DNA of 26,154 nt from PSRI01 sp041484195 (lineage in GTDB: Bacteria > Bacteroidota > Bacteroidia > Chitinophagales > Chitinophagaceae): assembly GCA_041484195.1 (NCBI GenBank), contig JBGPHC010000044.1:1-26154 (forward strand), in the 5' to 3' direction. Position numbers and translations under genes: made by a program. Below, piece by piece: positions 8,381-18,411 of this stretch; position 1 is the stretch's first letter, and each line of letters starts with the position of its first letter. The notes under the pieces are model-generated. The model did not search any database. It saw only the letters and a program-made list of their open reading frames with translations, and had not been told where the DNA came from.

Positions 8381-9673
8381 ATGCCTGCCGAGGATATTTC
8401 TCTTGCCAAGATCAGGAAACTGATTGAGACCAAACTGGGTTGGGGTGACAGTGATGACTGGACAAACCAGGACTTCCTGGAATTGAGCAGTAAAATTCTG
8501 GAAGAACAGGAACTGTCTGTGAGTCATGTGACCCTGAAACGGATTTGGGGTAAAGTGAGGTATACCAGTTTGCCGAATACATATACTCTGAATATTCTCG
8601 CCCGCTTTGCAGGCTATCAGGGCTGGAGAGATTTCAAAGTGAAAACCGCAGACGATCCAATGATGGCAGGGGTTACAGACGAGACTGTTACTCTAAGGCC
8701 AGCCAAGACTGTTGGATTTCCCAAACCAGGGAATCAGGTTCTAAAACCAATTCTATATGGCGCTGTCTTGATTGGCCTGGCTACTTCTATTGCTTTATTT
8801 GTCCCGAAGCACAAAAAGAAAATCGACCCAAATGATTATTCTTTCAGCACCAAAGAAGTTCTAAAGGCCGGCGTACCCAATTCGGTAATCTTTGACTATA
8901 ATGCCACCAATGCTCCCACAGATTCAGTAATCATTCAGCAATCCTGGAACACAAAATTGAGAACCAAAGTTTCAAAAGATCAGCATCAGCATACTTTAAT
9001 CTACTATTTTCCCGGTTTCTTCAAGGCAAAACTGGTGGTGGACAACCAGATTGTTAAGGAGCGCAACTTATTGATCAAATCAGATGGATGGATGGCCGCG
9101 GTTGAATCGTCACCCATGCCCGTATATTTTAAGAAAGAAGAGTTTTTTGTAAATGGGAAGATGTCATTGCCGGCAGATAAGATCAAGGCCCAGAATATTA
9201 GTTTCTATCCACAGGCTCCCGAACTATTCTATTCGAATGTGCAGGATTTTGGGGAAATATATTCTGACAATTTTGTTTTTGAAACTTCCTTACGCAACGA
9301 TTTTAAGGAAGGCTCTTCGGTATGCCAGATGACCCATGTTTACCTGCTATGTGAAGGGACGGCCGTCGGTATCCCGCTCTGTGCCAGGGGCTGTGAATCC
9401 AATATTGATTTCTTTTTTGCCGGTTATAGTATTTCAGGAAAACAAAAAGATCTGTCCGGCTTCGGTGTAGATTTTAATGATTTTGTAAAACTGCGGATTG
9501 AATCAGTGAATGCGAAAGCCAAAATATTTTTGAACGACAAATTATCTTATGAAGTGGATAAGGATATCAGCAAATCGAAAATCATTGGAATCCTCTTTGC
9601 CTTCCAGGGGACCGGAACAGTTGACTACTTAAAATTGTCAAATAAGGTAGTTTCTTTTGAAGACGGATTTTAG
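8381..9673 (+). CDS. Membrane-anchored protein with HTH-like N-terminus and extracytoplasmic beta domains
   Basis: A 430-residue single-pass membrane protein. Residues 1-88 form a small alpha-helical domain; the pattern LELSSKIL, then VSHVTLKRIWG, then TYTLNILARFAGYQGWRDF recurs in Bacteroidota proteins and looks like a helix-turn-helix. One transmembrane helix lies at about 121-141 (ILYGAVLIGLATSIALFV), followed by KHKKK. The rest should be outside the cytoplasm: a PKD-like beta-sandwich (about 155-230), then a jelly-roll or lectin-like domain (about 255-425) containing a Cys-rich patch CEGTAVGIPLCARGCE. The positive-inside rule is not clear, because basic residues follow the helix, so topology is uncertain. 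I infer a sensor linking an outer domain to a cytoplasmic nucleic-acid-binding or protein-binding domain. No named family was recognised. Confidence 0.6.
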   Translation: MPAEDISLAKIRKLIETKLGWGDSDDWTNQDFLELSSKILEEQELSVSHVTLKRIWGKVRYTSLPNTYTLNILARFAGYQGWRDFKVKTADDPMMAGVTDETVTLRPAKTVGFPKPGNQVLKPILYGAVLIGLATSIALFVPKHKKKIDPNDYSFSTKEVLKAGVPNSVIFDYNATNAPTDSVIIQQSWNTKLRTKVSKDQHQHTLIYYFPGFFKAKLVVDNQIVKERNLLIKSDGWMAAVESSPMPVYFKKEEFFVNGKMSLPADKIKAQNISFYPQAPELFYSNVQDFGEIYSDNFVFETSLRNDFKEGSSVCQMTHVYLLCEGTAVGIPLCARGCESNIDFFFAGYSISGKQKDLSGFGVDFNDFVKLRIESVNAKAKIFLNDKLSYEVDKDISKSKIIGILFAFQGTGTVDYLKLSNKVVSFEDGF

Positions 9674-9904
9674 GAGAGTTCGTACATGATTTTTTTTATC
9701 AGAAATTATGGCCTGATCTAATCAAACCCTTATTCTAATTGAGCCATTTTGCTTGGAATCTTGCATGTTACCCCGGGCAGCGATATAATTCTAATTTTCA
9801 AGATTAGAGCTTTATGAGACAAAATTTGATAATCAGCTTATTTTATTTACCTTATACAATTACTCCAAGCTAATAACGCCAATAAACTTTGTATTGAATA
9901 AATT

Positions 9905-12900
9905 ATGGCCAAAAAGCTTCTTCCAAGGACCCTGACTCTTTTAACGATCGCTCTTTTCTCCTATTGTTTATTATCGGCACAGGTGAATGTTGTAACGCAG
10001 CATTATGATCAGGGACGCACAGGATGGTACAACAAAGAGACCCTTCTGAACAAAAGCAATGTACACAATGGATCATTTGGTAAATTATTCTCACGAAGTG
10101 TTGACGACCAGTTGTACGCGCAGCCTTTAATACTGCAGGGTGTGGATATACCTGGTGTTGGGAAAAAAAATATTGTTTATCTGGCTTCGGTAAACAATAC
10201 CGTTTATGCGTATGACGCAGATTCAGCCCTCATTGATACAGCTTACTGGAAAATAAACTTGACCCCGGTTGGATCTCGTCCTGTAAAGCAGGCCGACCTT
10301 ACTGGCGCCTGCCCCGGCAATTTTCAAAGCAATATTGGGATTGTTGGTACGCCGGTGATTGACACTCTGACAAAAACCATATTCATGGTGGCCAGAAGCA
10401 TCAACCCTGCCACTAAGGTTTTCAGCGAATATCTGCACGCGCTTGACATCAGCACAGGCAATGAAAGGCCTAACAGCCCGGTTCTTATTCAAGCCCAGCT
10501 AAACGGCACCGGAGACGGGAATATCAATGGAATTGTGCTTCTTGACCCTCAAAAAAATAACCAGCGTCCTGCACTACTCTTATTGAATAACACTGTGTAT
10601 ATAGGATTCTCTTCGCATTGCGACTGGGGTCCTTATCATGGGTGGTTATTGGGTTACGATGCCTCCTCCCTTCAGCAAACTTTTGTTTTCAATGACACGC
10701 CGGATGGCTATAACGGAGGCATCTGGATGAGTGGCACTGGTCCTGCTGCAGATAGTGCCGGACAGATTTACTTTTCCACTGGTAACGGTTCCGTAGGCGT
10801 TACAAATAATCCATCCAACCTGAGGAACCGGTCAGAATCAGTCATTAGACTAACGCCTTCGGACAACCTGCAACCCGTGAAGGATTTTTTCACACCTAAT
10901 AATTACCCTGATCTGGAAGCCGCTGACCTGGACCTTGGTACCAGTGGGGTAATGATCATTCCGGGTTCCCAAAGAGTTGTCACAGCATGCAAGGATGGAA
11001 ATATTTATCTGCTGGATCAAACTAATCTTGGCGGATACGATGCAACTACTAATAAATGCATTCAGGCAATTAATTTGGGAGTAAACGCCAACATGCATGC
11101 GCAATTCACTTATTTCGGAGGCGCTCAAAACGAGTATGCCTATTTCTGGCCTGAAAATACCGCTCTAAAGGCCATCCCGTTTAACAGGATCACGGGGAAG
11201 TTTGATGATCAGCGGGTCATCACGAGTGGAGTCCCGGGTCCTGTTGGTCAAACCGGTTCCATGATGTCTGTTTCTTCCAATGGTTCCATTGATTCAACCG
11301 CCATTCTCTGGGCTAGCCATCCTGTAAACTGTGATGCGGAAAGCTATAATTGCCCGGGCATATTAAGAGCATTGGATGCCCAAGATGTTACAAAAGAACT
11401 TTGGAATTCAGGGATCATAGCAGTTGAAAATCCTGGAAATTTTGCAAAATTCAATAGTCCGGTTATAGCAAACGGCAAGGTATATCTTGCAACCTTTTCC
11501 AATCAACTGGTAGTTTACGGGCTTACAAACTCTATTCCCGACACCTGCAATACTCCGAATATTGCCTTGAACAGGCCAGCTTTTGCTTCTTCGGCAGAAG
11601 GGCCCCAATGGCCTGCTACAGCGGCTTTTGATGGCGACACTACTACCCGCTGGTCGAGTGAATTCAGCGATCCGCAATATATTTATGTTGATTTGGGCAG
11701 GAGATACGACCTGTGTACTGTGAAACTAAAGTGGGAAACAGCCTTAGGAAAGGATTTTCAGATTCAGGTTTCTGATGATGCCGTTTACTGGCAATCCATA
11801 GCCAATTTTGCAAACAATGGTTCTCTTTTAAATATTATTCATCTCCAGGGCACAGGCAGATACCTGCGAATGCTGGGCATCGCCCGAGGTACCGGTTATG
11901 GCTATTCATTGTATGAATTGGAAGTTTATGGCGCCGAGAGTTCCATAAAATGCGCAGCTCCGGATGGACTTTCCTTCAGCAATATTTACGAAAACTCTGC
12001 GACATTTCATTGGCGCGCCAATGGTGCTGACAGTTTTAATCTCCAATATAAATCAGTTAATGCTAATAGCTGGACCAGCGTAAGCTCCATTCAAAATAAT
12101 ATCACAGTCAACAATCTTAATTGCGGAACAGACTATTATTTCAAAGTGCAGGGTATATGTTCCGACGCATCCATAAGCCCCTATGGCGCACCTGCAGCTT
12201 TTTCAACGCTTCCCTGCGGCAGCAATTGCGGCCTCCTGCCTTCTCACTGGACATCACAGGATATTGGGGTACCGGCTCAGTCTGGGTCTGCCTGTTATTC
12301 GAATGGAATCTTTGCACTAAGCGCTTCAGGAAATGATATATGGGATGTTGCAGACCAGTTTCATTACGCTTATGCTGTGCTGCAGGGTGATGGCTATTTT
12401 TCGGCAAGGATTCATTCATTAGATCAAAGCAACCCATGGAATAAATTCGGCCTCATGATCAGGGAAAGCCTGGAGTCCGGATCAAGGCACGCATTCATAG
12501 CATTAACCAGCGGAAATGGCATCGCTTTCCAGTACCGCCAATTCACAGGGAACAACAGCAGTAATACCAACGAACCGGGTTTCACTGCTCCTTACTGGAT
12601 CAAATTGGTGAAAAAGGGATCTGTTTATAGTGCCTACAAGTCGGCAGATTCTGTGAGATGGATCCAGGTGGGTAATTCAATTGATCTGGGTTTTGGTAAT
12701 AATACCCCGGTCTATTGTGGGCTGGCATTAACGAGCCATGACAACAATATTATTTCCGTTGCCACAGCAGATTATTTTATTTCATCGGGCCTCACTCAAT
12801 TTGGCCTGCAGGCCTTTTCAGGCGAGCTGACCGCTAACCAAACAGTGGAATTAAACTGGACAACTTCCCTGGAATTGAACACAGACTGTTTTATAGTGGA

Positions 12901-13330
12901 GAAATCTGTTGATAATATGCATTTTGCCATCATAGACTCTGTCCCGGCAGTCGGCAGCGGAAGGACAATGTCTAACTATATTTCACGTGATATCAACCCT
13001 TCGACGGGTATCAACTATTATCGCCTCAAAATGGTGGATATTTTGGGCAACTATAAATATTCACAGTTAGTCGTTATTCGGTTAACCTCGAGTAAATTGC
13101 CATTGATATATCCAAATCCTGCTTCAGGCAACGTAAATATCCTTCAGGGAACTGATGTTATAAAATCTATAACCTTCTATGATCTTACCGGAAGAAGAAT
13201 TTTACAAATCCGTAACAACAATAACACTCCTTTGTTTAGTATTCCTTTGTACAACTTCCCGAGAGGTGTTTTTATAGTTGAAATCAGAACCCAAAATGAA
13301 ATATACCGGCAAAAATTATTGAAGCGATAA
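9905..13330 (+). CDS. Secreted multidomain beta-propeller protein with T9SS sorting domain
   Basis: A 1141-residue exported protein. A signal peptide (about 1-25, ending SAQ) is followed by a PQQ-like beta-propeller region (about 27-543). A discoidin (F5/8 type C) domain lies at about 551-676 (NIALNRPAFASS, FDGDTTTRWSSEF, YIYVDLG). A fibronectin type III domain (684-768) and a DUF1349-like concanavalin domain (about 773-962, KFGLMIRESLESGS) come next. A beta-sandwich (965-1060) with NCF-type FIVEKSVDNMHF and YYRLKMVD motifs leads to a type A T9SS C-terminal domain (about 1067-1141: YPNPASG, FYDLTGRRI, GVFIVEI, QKLLKR). It should cross the outer membrane through the type IX system and be attached or released at the surface. 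The propeller resembles dehydrogenase-like repeats, but I see no proof of cofactor binding. Binding or processing of carbohydrate or surface polymer is inferred from the discoidin and concanavalin modules. It is transcribed alone. Confidence 0.75.
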   Translation: MAKKLLPRTLTLLTIALFSYCLLSAQVNVVTQHYDQGRTGWYNKETLLNKSNVHNGSFGKLFSRSVDDQLYAQPLILQGVDIPGVGKKNIVYLASVNNTVYAYDADSALIDTAYWKINLTPVGSRPVKQADLTGACPGNFQSNIGIVGTPVIDTLTKTIFMVARSINPATKVFSEYLHALDISTGNERPNSPVLIQAQLNGTGDGNINGIVLLDPQKNNQRPALLLLNNTVYIGFSSHCDWGPYHGWLLGYDASSLQQTFVFNDTPDGYNGGIWMSGTGPAADSAGQIYFSTGNGSVGVTNNPSNLRNRSESVIRLTPSDNLQPVKDFFTPNNYPDLEAADLDLGTSGVMIIPGSQRVVTACKDGNIYLLDQTNLGGYDATTNKCIQAINLGVNANMHAQFTYFGGAQNEYAYFWPENTALKAIPFNRITGKFDDQRVITSGVPGPVGQTGSMMSVSSNGSIDSTAILWASHPVNCDAESYNCPGILRALDAQDVTKELWNSGIIAVENPGNFAKFNSPVIANGKVYLATFSNQLVVYGLTNSIPDTCNTPNIALNRPAFASSAEGPQWPATAAFDGDTTTRWSSEFSDPQYIYVDLGRRYDLCTVKLKWETALGKDFQIQVSDDAVYWQSIANFANNGSLLNIIHLQGTGRYLRMLGIARGTGYGYSLYELEVYGAESSIKCAAPDGLSFSNIYENSATFHWRANGADSFNLQYKSVNANSWTSVSSIQNNITVNNLNCGTDYYFKVQGICSDASISPYGAPAAFSTLPCGSNCGLLPSHWTSQDIGVPAQSGSACYSNGIFALSASGNDIWDVADQFHYAYAVLQGDGYFSARIHSLDQSNPWNKFGLMIRESLESGSRHAFIALTSGNGIAFQYRQFTGNNSSNTNEPGFTAPYWIKLVKKGSVYSAYKSADSVRWIQVGNSIDLGFGNNTPVYCGLALTSHDNNIISVATADYFISSGLTQFGLQAFSGELTANQTVELNWTTSLELNTDCFIVEKSVDNMHFAIIDSVPAVGSGRTMSNYISRDINPSTGINYYRLKMVDILGNYKYSQLVVIRLTSSKLPLIYPNPASGNVNILQGTDVIKSITFYDLTGRRILQIRNNNNTPLFSIPLYNFPRGVFIVEIRTQNEIYRQKLLKR

Positions 13331-13687
13331 AAGAAACGGCTTGCTTTTCATCGAAGTCTGTTCTTGACATTTCCAGCTCTCGGGCCCATAGTTATTTTTG
13401 GATCGCTGCGATTGCATATTCATTTCCGGCAGAGCTCCATGGAAGGTAGAATTGAAATTGTGGCGTTTGAATATCCGGCTCACCATATTGAACCAGCAAA
13501 ATAATTCTGAATCGGTGCTCTATTCACAAAAATGCGGGTCTTGTCTTCGTGATGCTTCAACCGGCAAAAGGAATTCCATGCATTTGATCATTCTATAATA
13601 ATCTGGTTGAATGCCTCCAAATTCGCAAAAAGTAACTATATTTCCTACTCAATTCCTTAACCCAACCAAAACCGACCAAAATTCAGA
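13331..13687 (+). other. Non-coding spacer before the TonB-receptor operon
   Basis: This 357-bp spacer has one 66-codon ORF (13398-13598) without protein-like character. No convincing terminator follows the propeller gene. TATATTTC (about 13638-13645) resembles the -7 consensus, but no TTG lies at the right distance. The operon promoter is presumably here. Confidence 0.4.
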
Positions 13688-14431
13688 ATGAGAAATGCAC
13701 TGCTTAGCTTTTTTTCGGGTTTTGTCTTTGTTTTCGCTTCTCAATCTATAGCAGCCCAGTCCGTATTTGAGGATAGCAGTTATAGGGCCAATGCGCTGAA
13801 TTATCTTGTCAAACTGTATGACACGACAACGCTGGAAAATCTTCATCTATACAATGGATTTGAGCCTTCTTCCTATAATTATCAGACCAAAGGACATCCT
13901 TTTTTTTTGACCGACCAGATGGAAAAGGGTTCTATCTGGTATGACGGGTTCAAGTACAAGGATCGCCTGCTTTCCTACAATCTATTTCAGAACGAAGTCA
14001 TTACCATGCACTTCAATAATGTGTATAGGTTCAGTCTGATCAATGAAAAGCTGCAATCATTTTCCATAGGGGACCATATTTTTGTGAAGCTGGAAGCCGA
14101 CAGTGGCAATGGCAGCGTCATCAGCACCGGATTTTACGATCGCTTGTACAATGGACAATCCGTATCTGTCTTTGCCCAAAGGACAAAGAGCCTGGAAGAA
14201 CATATAACTGCGCAGAACCTGGAGACTTATTTCGTGCAACATAACCGATATTTCATTAAGATTGGCGGAACTTATTATTTAGTGAGCAATAAGAAATCCG
14301 TATTGAAACTGTTCGGAAAGCAGAAAAAACAAATCCAGGATTTTCTTCGAAAGAATAAGATCAAATTCCGTAGAGACCGCGAATATGCGATGGTGAGGAT
14401 TGCAGGATTCGCTGACCAGTTCAAAAATTGA
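13688..14431 (+). CDS. Secreted protein of unknown function, first gene of TonB-receptor operon
   Basis: A 247-residue protein with a signal peptide (about 1-23, FVFASQSIAAQS) and a mixed alpha/beta mature part rich in aromatic residues. It contains repeated beta-like segments such as GSIWYDGFKYKDRLLSYN and GTYYLVSNKKSVLKLFG, and a basic C-terminal tail (KQKKQIQDFLRKNKIKFRRDREY). It ends 4 nt before the ATG I prefer for the TonB receptor, so it belongs to the same transcript. Small secreted proteins of this kind appear next to STN-TonB receptors in Bacteroidota. A periplasmic or surface accessory role is inferred; the family is not recognised. Confidence 0.6.
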   Translation: MRNALLSFFSGFVFVFASQSIAAQSVFEDSSYRANALNYLVKLYDTTTLENLHLYNGFEPSSYNYQTKGHPFFLTDQMEKGSIWYDGFKYKDRLLSYNLFQNEVITMHFNNVYRFSLINEKLQSFSIGDHIFVKLEADSGNGSVISTGFYDRLYNGQSVSVFAQRTKSLEEHITAQNLETYFVQHNRYFIKIGGTYYLVSNKKSVLKLFGKQKKQIQDFLRKNKIKFRRDREYAMVRIAGFADQFKN

Positions 14432-14435
14432 ATGT

Positions 14436-17219
14436 ATGTTGAGGGACTTCCGCAGGATAATTATATTATGTGCCATTTTGATCCTGGCCCTCAATGGATT
14501 TGGGCAGGCGGGAAAGACCATTAGCGCGAGCTATGAGCAGACCCCATTTGAACAATTTGTGCGTGACATTGAATCCAAAACCGATTACCATTTCTATTAT
14601 AATGCCGCGGAGCTTGACAGTCTCAGCGTTACGCTTAATGTAAGCGGAAAATCATTGCCGTTCATTCTGCAACAGGTATTTCAAAACACCGATTTCCGTT
14701 ATGCCCTGGACAGCCGCAACCGGGTATTCATAGCAAGGAGATTTGAGATCCTTACCAGCCTCCCACCCGGATTCTTTGGGAAGAAAAGGAACCCCATGGA
14801 TTCCATAGCCCTGGCTGGCAGAGACTATACTGACAGTGCAGAAGAAAAGGAAAGAGAAAAGGACGCGGCGACAGCAGAGAATAAATTATATGAGTTGGGG
14901 ATCAAGACCAACCAGTTGAAAGCTGGTAATGCCATTGTTGCCGGGTATGTGAGAGATGCTAAAAATGGAGAACCGATCGTAGGCGCCGCGGTTTATGTTG
15001 AAAATTCGAACAAGGTTTCGATCACGGATCAATACGGTTATTTCGCGCTTACCCTGCCCCGTGGCAGACAGGTACTCAGAATTGCCAGCATGGGGATGAG
15101 GGAGACGAGGCGGCAGATCATGCTGTATTCCGATGGCAAACTAAATATTGACCTCCATGATTTCATACCCAGCCTGAAAGCCATTGTGGTTGTGGCTGAG
15201 AAGATATCGAATGTTAAGGGAGTGCAGATGGGATTGGAAAGGGTCAATATCCGGACCATCAAACAAATTCCGGTTGTATTTGGTGAAACAGACGTTTTGA
15301 GGGTAGTTCTCACCCTGCCGGGCGTTACATCTGTTGGAGAAGCCAGCACCGGATTCAATGTTCGCGGCGGGGCAGCAGACCAGAATCTCATTCTGTTTAA
15401 CGACGCCACTATCTATAATCCTTCGCATCTCTTCGGCTTTTTTTCTGCATTCAACCCCGACGTGGTTCAGGATATCGAATTATACAAGAGCAGTATTCCT
15501 GAAAAATATGGTGGACGGCTTTCCTCAGTATTGGATGTAACAACACGAAACGGGAACAAGAAAAAATTTGCCGGTACCGGCGGAATCGGACCACTCACCA
15601 GCAGACTAACCCTGGAAGGTCCCATTGTAAAAGATAAGACGACATTTATTGTCGGGGCAAGATCATCCTATTCAAACTGGATACTCAAAAACCTCCACAA
15701 TGATGATTTCAATAAGAGTAAGGCGTCATTCTATGACCTGAACCTCATCCTGAGCCACGAAATCAATTCAAAAAACAATTTGTACCTTACTGCATACACG
15801 AGCAGCGACAAATTCAAACTCAATAGCGACACGCTTTATCAGTACAAGAACATGAATTTGTCTTTGAAATGGAAGCATATTTTCAATAATAAATTTTATG
15901 CTGTCGCCACTACCGGGGTTGATCATTATCAATACGCCGTTTCCAGTGAGCACAATCAAGTTAACGCCTACAAGCTCAATTTCAATATTAACCAAATAAG
16001 CGGCAGGGTTGATTTTAGTGTCGCGGCAGGGAGTAAGCATAGTATTGGATTCGGATTGGCATCGGTGCTTTACAAATTGCATCCGGGTTCTCTTAACCCG
16101 GTAGGAAGCCAGTCCCTGGTAACCCCGGATATCGTGAATGCCGAACAGGGCTTGGAATCTGCCCTGTATTTCGGCGATAAGATTGATTTTGGCTCCAGGC
16201 TCTCGGTGAACCTGGGATTAAGATATTCCATGTTCAATTATCTGGGACCCCAGCAGGTATACAATTATGTGCCCGGACAACCCCGTGAAGAGAGTAATAT
16301 CACGGATACTTCCCATTATTCGAATGGGGCTTTTATCAAAACCTATCAAGGGCCGGAAGTCAGGGTCACGGCAAGATATACGCTGGACGATGTGACTTCT
16401 TTGAAAATGGCATATAACAGCACCCGTCAGTATATCCATTCACTGTCCAATACTGCCGCCATCTCCCCCACTGATATCTGGAAATTGAGCGATCCCAATA
16501 TCAAACCACAAATTGGAGAGCAGATATCTCTGGGCCTCTACCGAAATTTTAAATCGAATTCCATTGAAACATCCATTGAAGTCTATTATAAGAACCTGCA
16601 TCATTACCTGGATTATAAGAGCGGTGCCACGCTAATCCTGAATCACCATATCGAAACGGACGTGATGAATACGAAAGGGAAAGCCTATGGAGTCGAAATC
16701 TTATTGAAAAAACTCAGCGGAAAAATGAACGGATGGATCAGCTATGCCTATTCCCGGACTGAGCTGAGGATGGATGACCCGATCGCAGGCACGCTAATCA
16801 ACAAGGGAGCCTATTATCCGGCGAACTTTGACAAACCACATAATGTAAATTTCATAGGCAACTACAGGTTTACGCATCGTTTCAGCATGTCCCTGAATAC
16901 GACCTATAGCACAGGTAGACCCATAACCCTGCCCATTGCAGTTTATGATTACGCCGGATCACAACGGGTATTTTATTCAGACAGGAACCAGTACCGGATC
17001 CCTGATTATTTCAGGGCAGATTTCTCCATGACACTCGAAGGCAACCATAAGATTAAACAGCTCATTCATAATTCCTGGTCTGTGGGAGTTTATAACCTCA
17101 CCGGAAGAAAGAATGCGTATTCTGTATATTTCACACAGGAGAACGGAATCGTTAAGGGGTATAAGTTGTCCATTTTCGGCACTGCCATTCCATTCATCAC
17201 CTACAATTTGAGATTTTGA
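14436..17219 (+). CDS. STN-domain TonB-dependent outer-membrane receptor
   Basis: A 927-residue outer-membrane receptor. I chose the ATG at 14436, which gives a clean signal peptide (MLRDFRRIIILCAILILALN, then GFGQ). An upstream TTG at 14400 would overlap the previous gene and spoil the signal. An STN domain (about 28-100) can contact an inner-membrane partner. A linker leads to a carboxypeptidase-like regulatory domain (about 165-252, VAGYVRDAKNGEPIVGAAVYV). The plug (about 262-395) contains VLTLPGV, FNVRGGAADQNLIL and YGGRLSSVLDV. The remainder is a beta-barrel ending in Phe (ITYNLRF), the usual outer-membrane assembly signal. The DUF4249 lipoprotein gene starts 1 nt after its stop. An STN domain usually implies anti-sigma or sigma signalling, yet no FecR-type gene is adjacent; the ECF pair lies 4 kb downstream, past another gene and a tRNA. 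The substrate is unknown. Confidence 0.85.
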   Translation: MLRDFRRIIILCAILILALNGFGQAGKTISASYEQTPFEQFVRDIESKTDYHFYYNAAELDSLSVTLNVSGKSLPFILQQVFQNTDFRYALDSRNRVFIARRFEILTSLPPGFFGKKRNPMDSIALAGRDYTDSAEEKEREKDAATAENKLYELGIKTNQLKAGNAIVAGYVRDAKNGEPIVGAAVYVENSNKVSITDQYGYFALTLPRGRQVLRIASMGMRETRRQIMLYSDGKLNIDLHDFIPSLKAIVVVAEKISNVKGVQMGLERVNIRTIKQIPVVFGETDVLRVVLTLPGVTSVGEASTGFNVRGGAADQNLILFNDATIYNPSHLFGFFSAFNPDVVQDIELYKSSIPEKYGGRLSSVLDVTTRNGNKKKFAGTGGIGPLTSRLTLEGPIVKDKTTFIVGARSSYSNWILKNLHNDDFNKSKASFYDLNLILSHEINSKNNLYLTAYTSSDKFKLNSDTLYQYKNMNLSLKWKHIFNNKFYAVATTGVDHYQYAVSSEHNQVNAYKLNFNINQISGRVDFSVAAGSKHSIGFGLASVLYKLHPGSLNPVGSQSLVTPDIVNAEQGLESALYFGDKIDFGSRLSVNLGLRYSMFNYLGPQQVYNYVPGQPREESNITDTSHYSNGAFIKTYQGPEVRVTARYTLDDVTSLKMAYNSTRQYIHSLSNTAAISPTDIWKLSDPNIKPQIGEQISLGLYRNFKSNSIETSIEVYYKNLHHYLDYKSGATLILNHHIETDVMNTKGKAYGVEILLKKLSGKMNGWISYAYSRTELRMDDPIAGTLINKGAYYPANFDKPHNVNFIGNYRFTHRFSMSLNTTYSTGRPITLPIAVYDYAGSQRVFYSDRNQYRIPDYFRADFSMTLEGNHKIKQLIHNSWSVGVYNLTGRKNAYSVYFTQENGIVKGYKLSIFGTAIPFITYNLRF

Positions 17220-17220
17220 C

Positions 17221-18390
17221 ATGCTCCCGGAAAATTCATCATACAAGAAAATTCATTCATTGAGATTCAGAAATCCAGTGCTGGCAGGAATTATTACTAT
17301 TTGTTTGAGCCTGGTATCAGGCTGTAAGGAAAAATATGAGCCGCCTGAAGTGCTGGTCGACAATAAATTCCTGGTCGTAGATGGATTTATTAATGGCGGA
17401 GGAGATCAAAGCATTCTGAAATTGAGCCGCACTCGTACTCTGGCTGATAAGAATTTGATTTCTCCCGAATTGAACGCTCAGATTTCAGTTGAAGAAGAAG
17501 GCGGTGGCATAATTGGATTTTTCCAGGATCAGGGAGGTGGGCAATACAGTATTTCTCCACTGGGCCTAAATGCACAAAAAAAATATCGGATCAATATTCA
17601 TACTTCCAGCGGAGGTGATTATCAATCTGATTTTGTACCCGTGAAATACAGCCCACCTATCGACAGCATCAGTTGGGGCCTGGATCCTACGGGCCTTACT
17701 GTTTATGCCAATACGCATGATCCTCAAAACAATACCAGGTATTACCGCTATGAATATGAAGAAACCTGGGAACATCATTCGGAATATGAGCCTTACCTGC
17801 AATATCTGAACGGACACGTGGTATTCCTGGACCCTCTCCAAGCCCCATTTAAATGCTGGACTTCAAATAGTTCCAAGGATATACTTTTAGCTTCCACTGC
17901 TAAGCTACAGGATGACATACTTTATCATTACCCTCTTACTTTCATTCCGATGAATACCGAAAGGATCTCGGTCAAGTATAGCATATTGGTTAAGCAATAC
18001 GCACTGACAGATGAAGCATTTCTGTATTGGACCAGTTTGCGGAAGAATACAGAACAATTGGGGACACTGTTTGATCCACAGCCTTCACAGCTAACAGGCA
18101 ATATTCATTCTGTCAGCAATCGAGCCGAAGTTGTGTTAGGTTTTATCACTGCTTCCTCAGTGCAACAATCCAGGATTTATATTTCCAATGATGAAGTAGC
18201 GCCTTGGAAATTGCCCCGAAACTGCATTCAGCTTGATATCCCTTCGGACAGTATAGCAATTTATTTCGGAATGTGGGGATATGCTCCGGTGGCTTCAAAT
18301 GGATTATTCCGGTTTTATGCGGCGGAAAAGAAATGCCTGGATTGCAGGCTACAGGGAGGAACAATCACAAAGCCTTCGTTCTGGCCCTGA
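17221..18390 (+). CDS. DUF4249-family outer-membrane lipoprotein
   Basis: A 389-residue lipoprotein. The only possible ATG gives a signal with lipobox LVSGC, acylated Cys at residue 35. The mature part shows the DUF4249 pattern: an opening VDNKFLVVDGFINGG, an LSRTRTLAD segment, DSISWGLDPTGLTVYANTHDPQNNTRYYRYEYEE cut by loops, and the conserved end CLDCRLQGGT with a terminal KPSFWP. DUF4249 proteins are encoded directly after TonB receptors in Bacteroidota and are thought to be surface lipoproteins working with them, in a way comparable to SusD. The gene begins 1 nt after the receptor stop, so translation is probably coupled. Confidence 0.85.
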   Translation: MLPENSSYKKIHSLRFRNPVLAGIITICLSLVSGCKEKYEPPEVLVDNKFLVVDGFINGGGDQSILKLSRTRTLADKNLISPELNAQISVEEEGGGIIGFFQDQGGGQYSISPLGLNAQKKYRINIHTSSGGDYQSDFVPVKYSPPIDSISWGLDPTGLTVYANTHDPQNNTRYYRYEYEETWEHHSEYEPYLQYLNGHVVFLDPLQAPFKCWTSNSSKDILLASTAKLQDDILYHYPLTFIPMNTERISVKYSILVKQYALTDEAFLYWTSLRKNTEQLGTLFDPQPSQLTGNIHSVSNRAEVVLGFITASSVQQSRIYISNDEVAPWKLPRNCIQLDIPSDSIAIYFGMWGYAPVASNGLFRFYAAEKKCLDCRLQGGTITKPSFWP

Positions 18391-18411
18391 CATTACAATT
18401 TCAACGACAAA

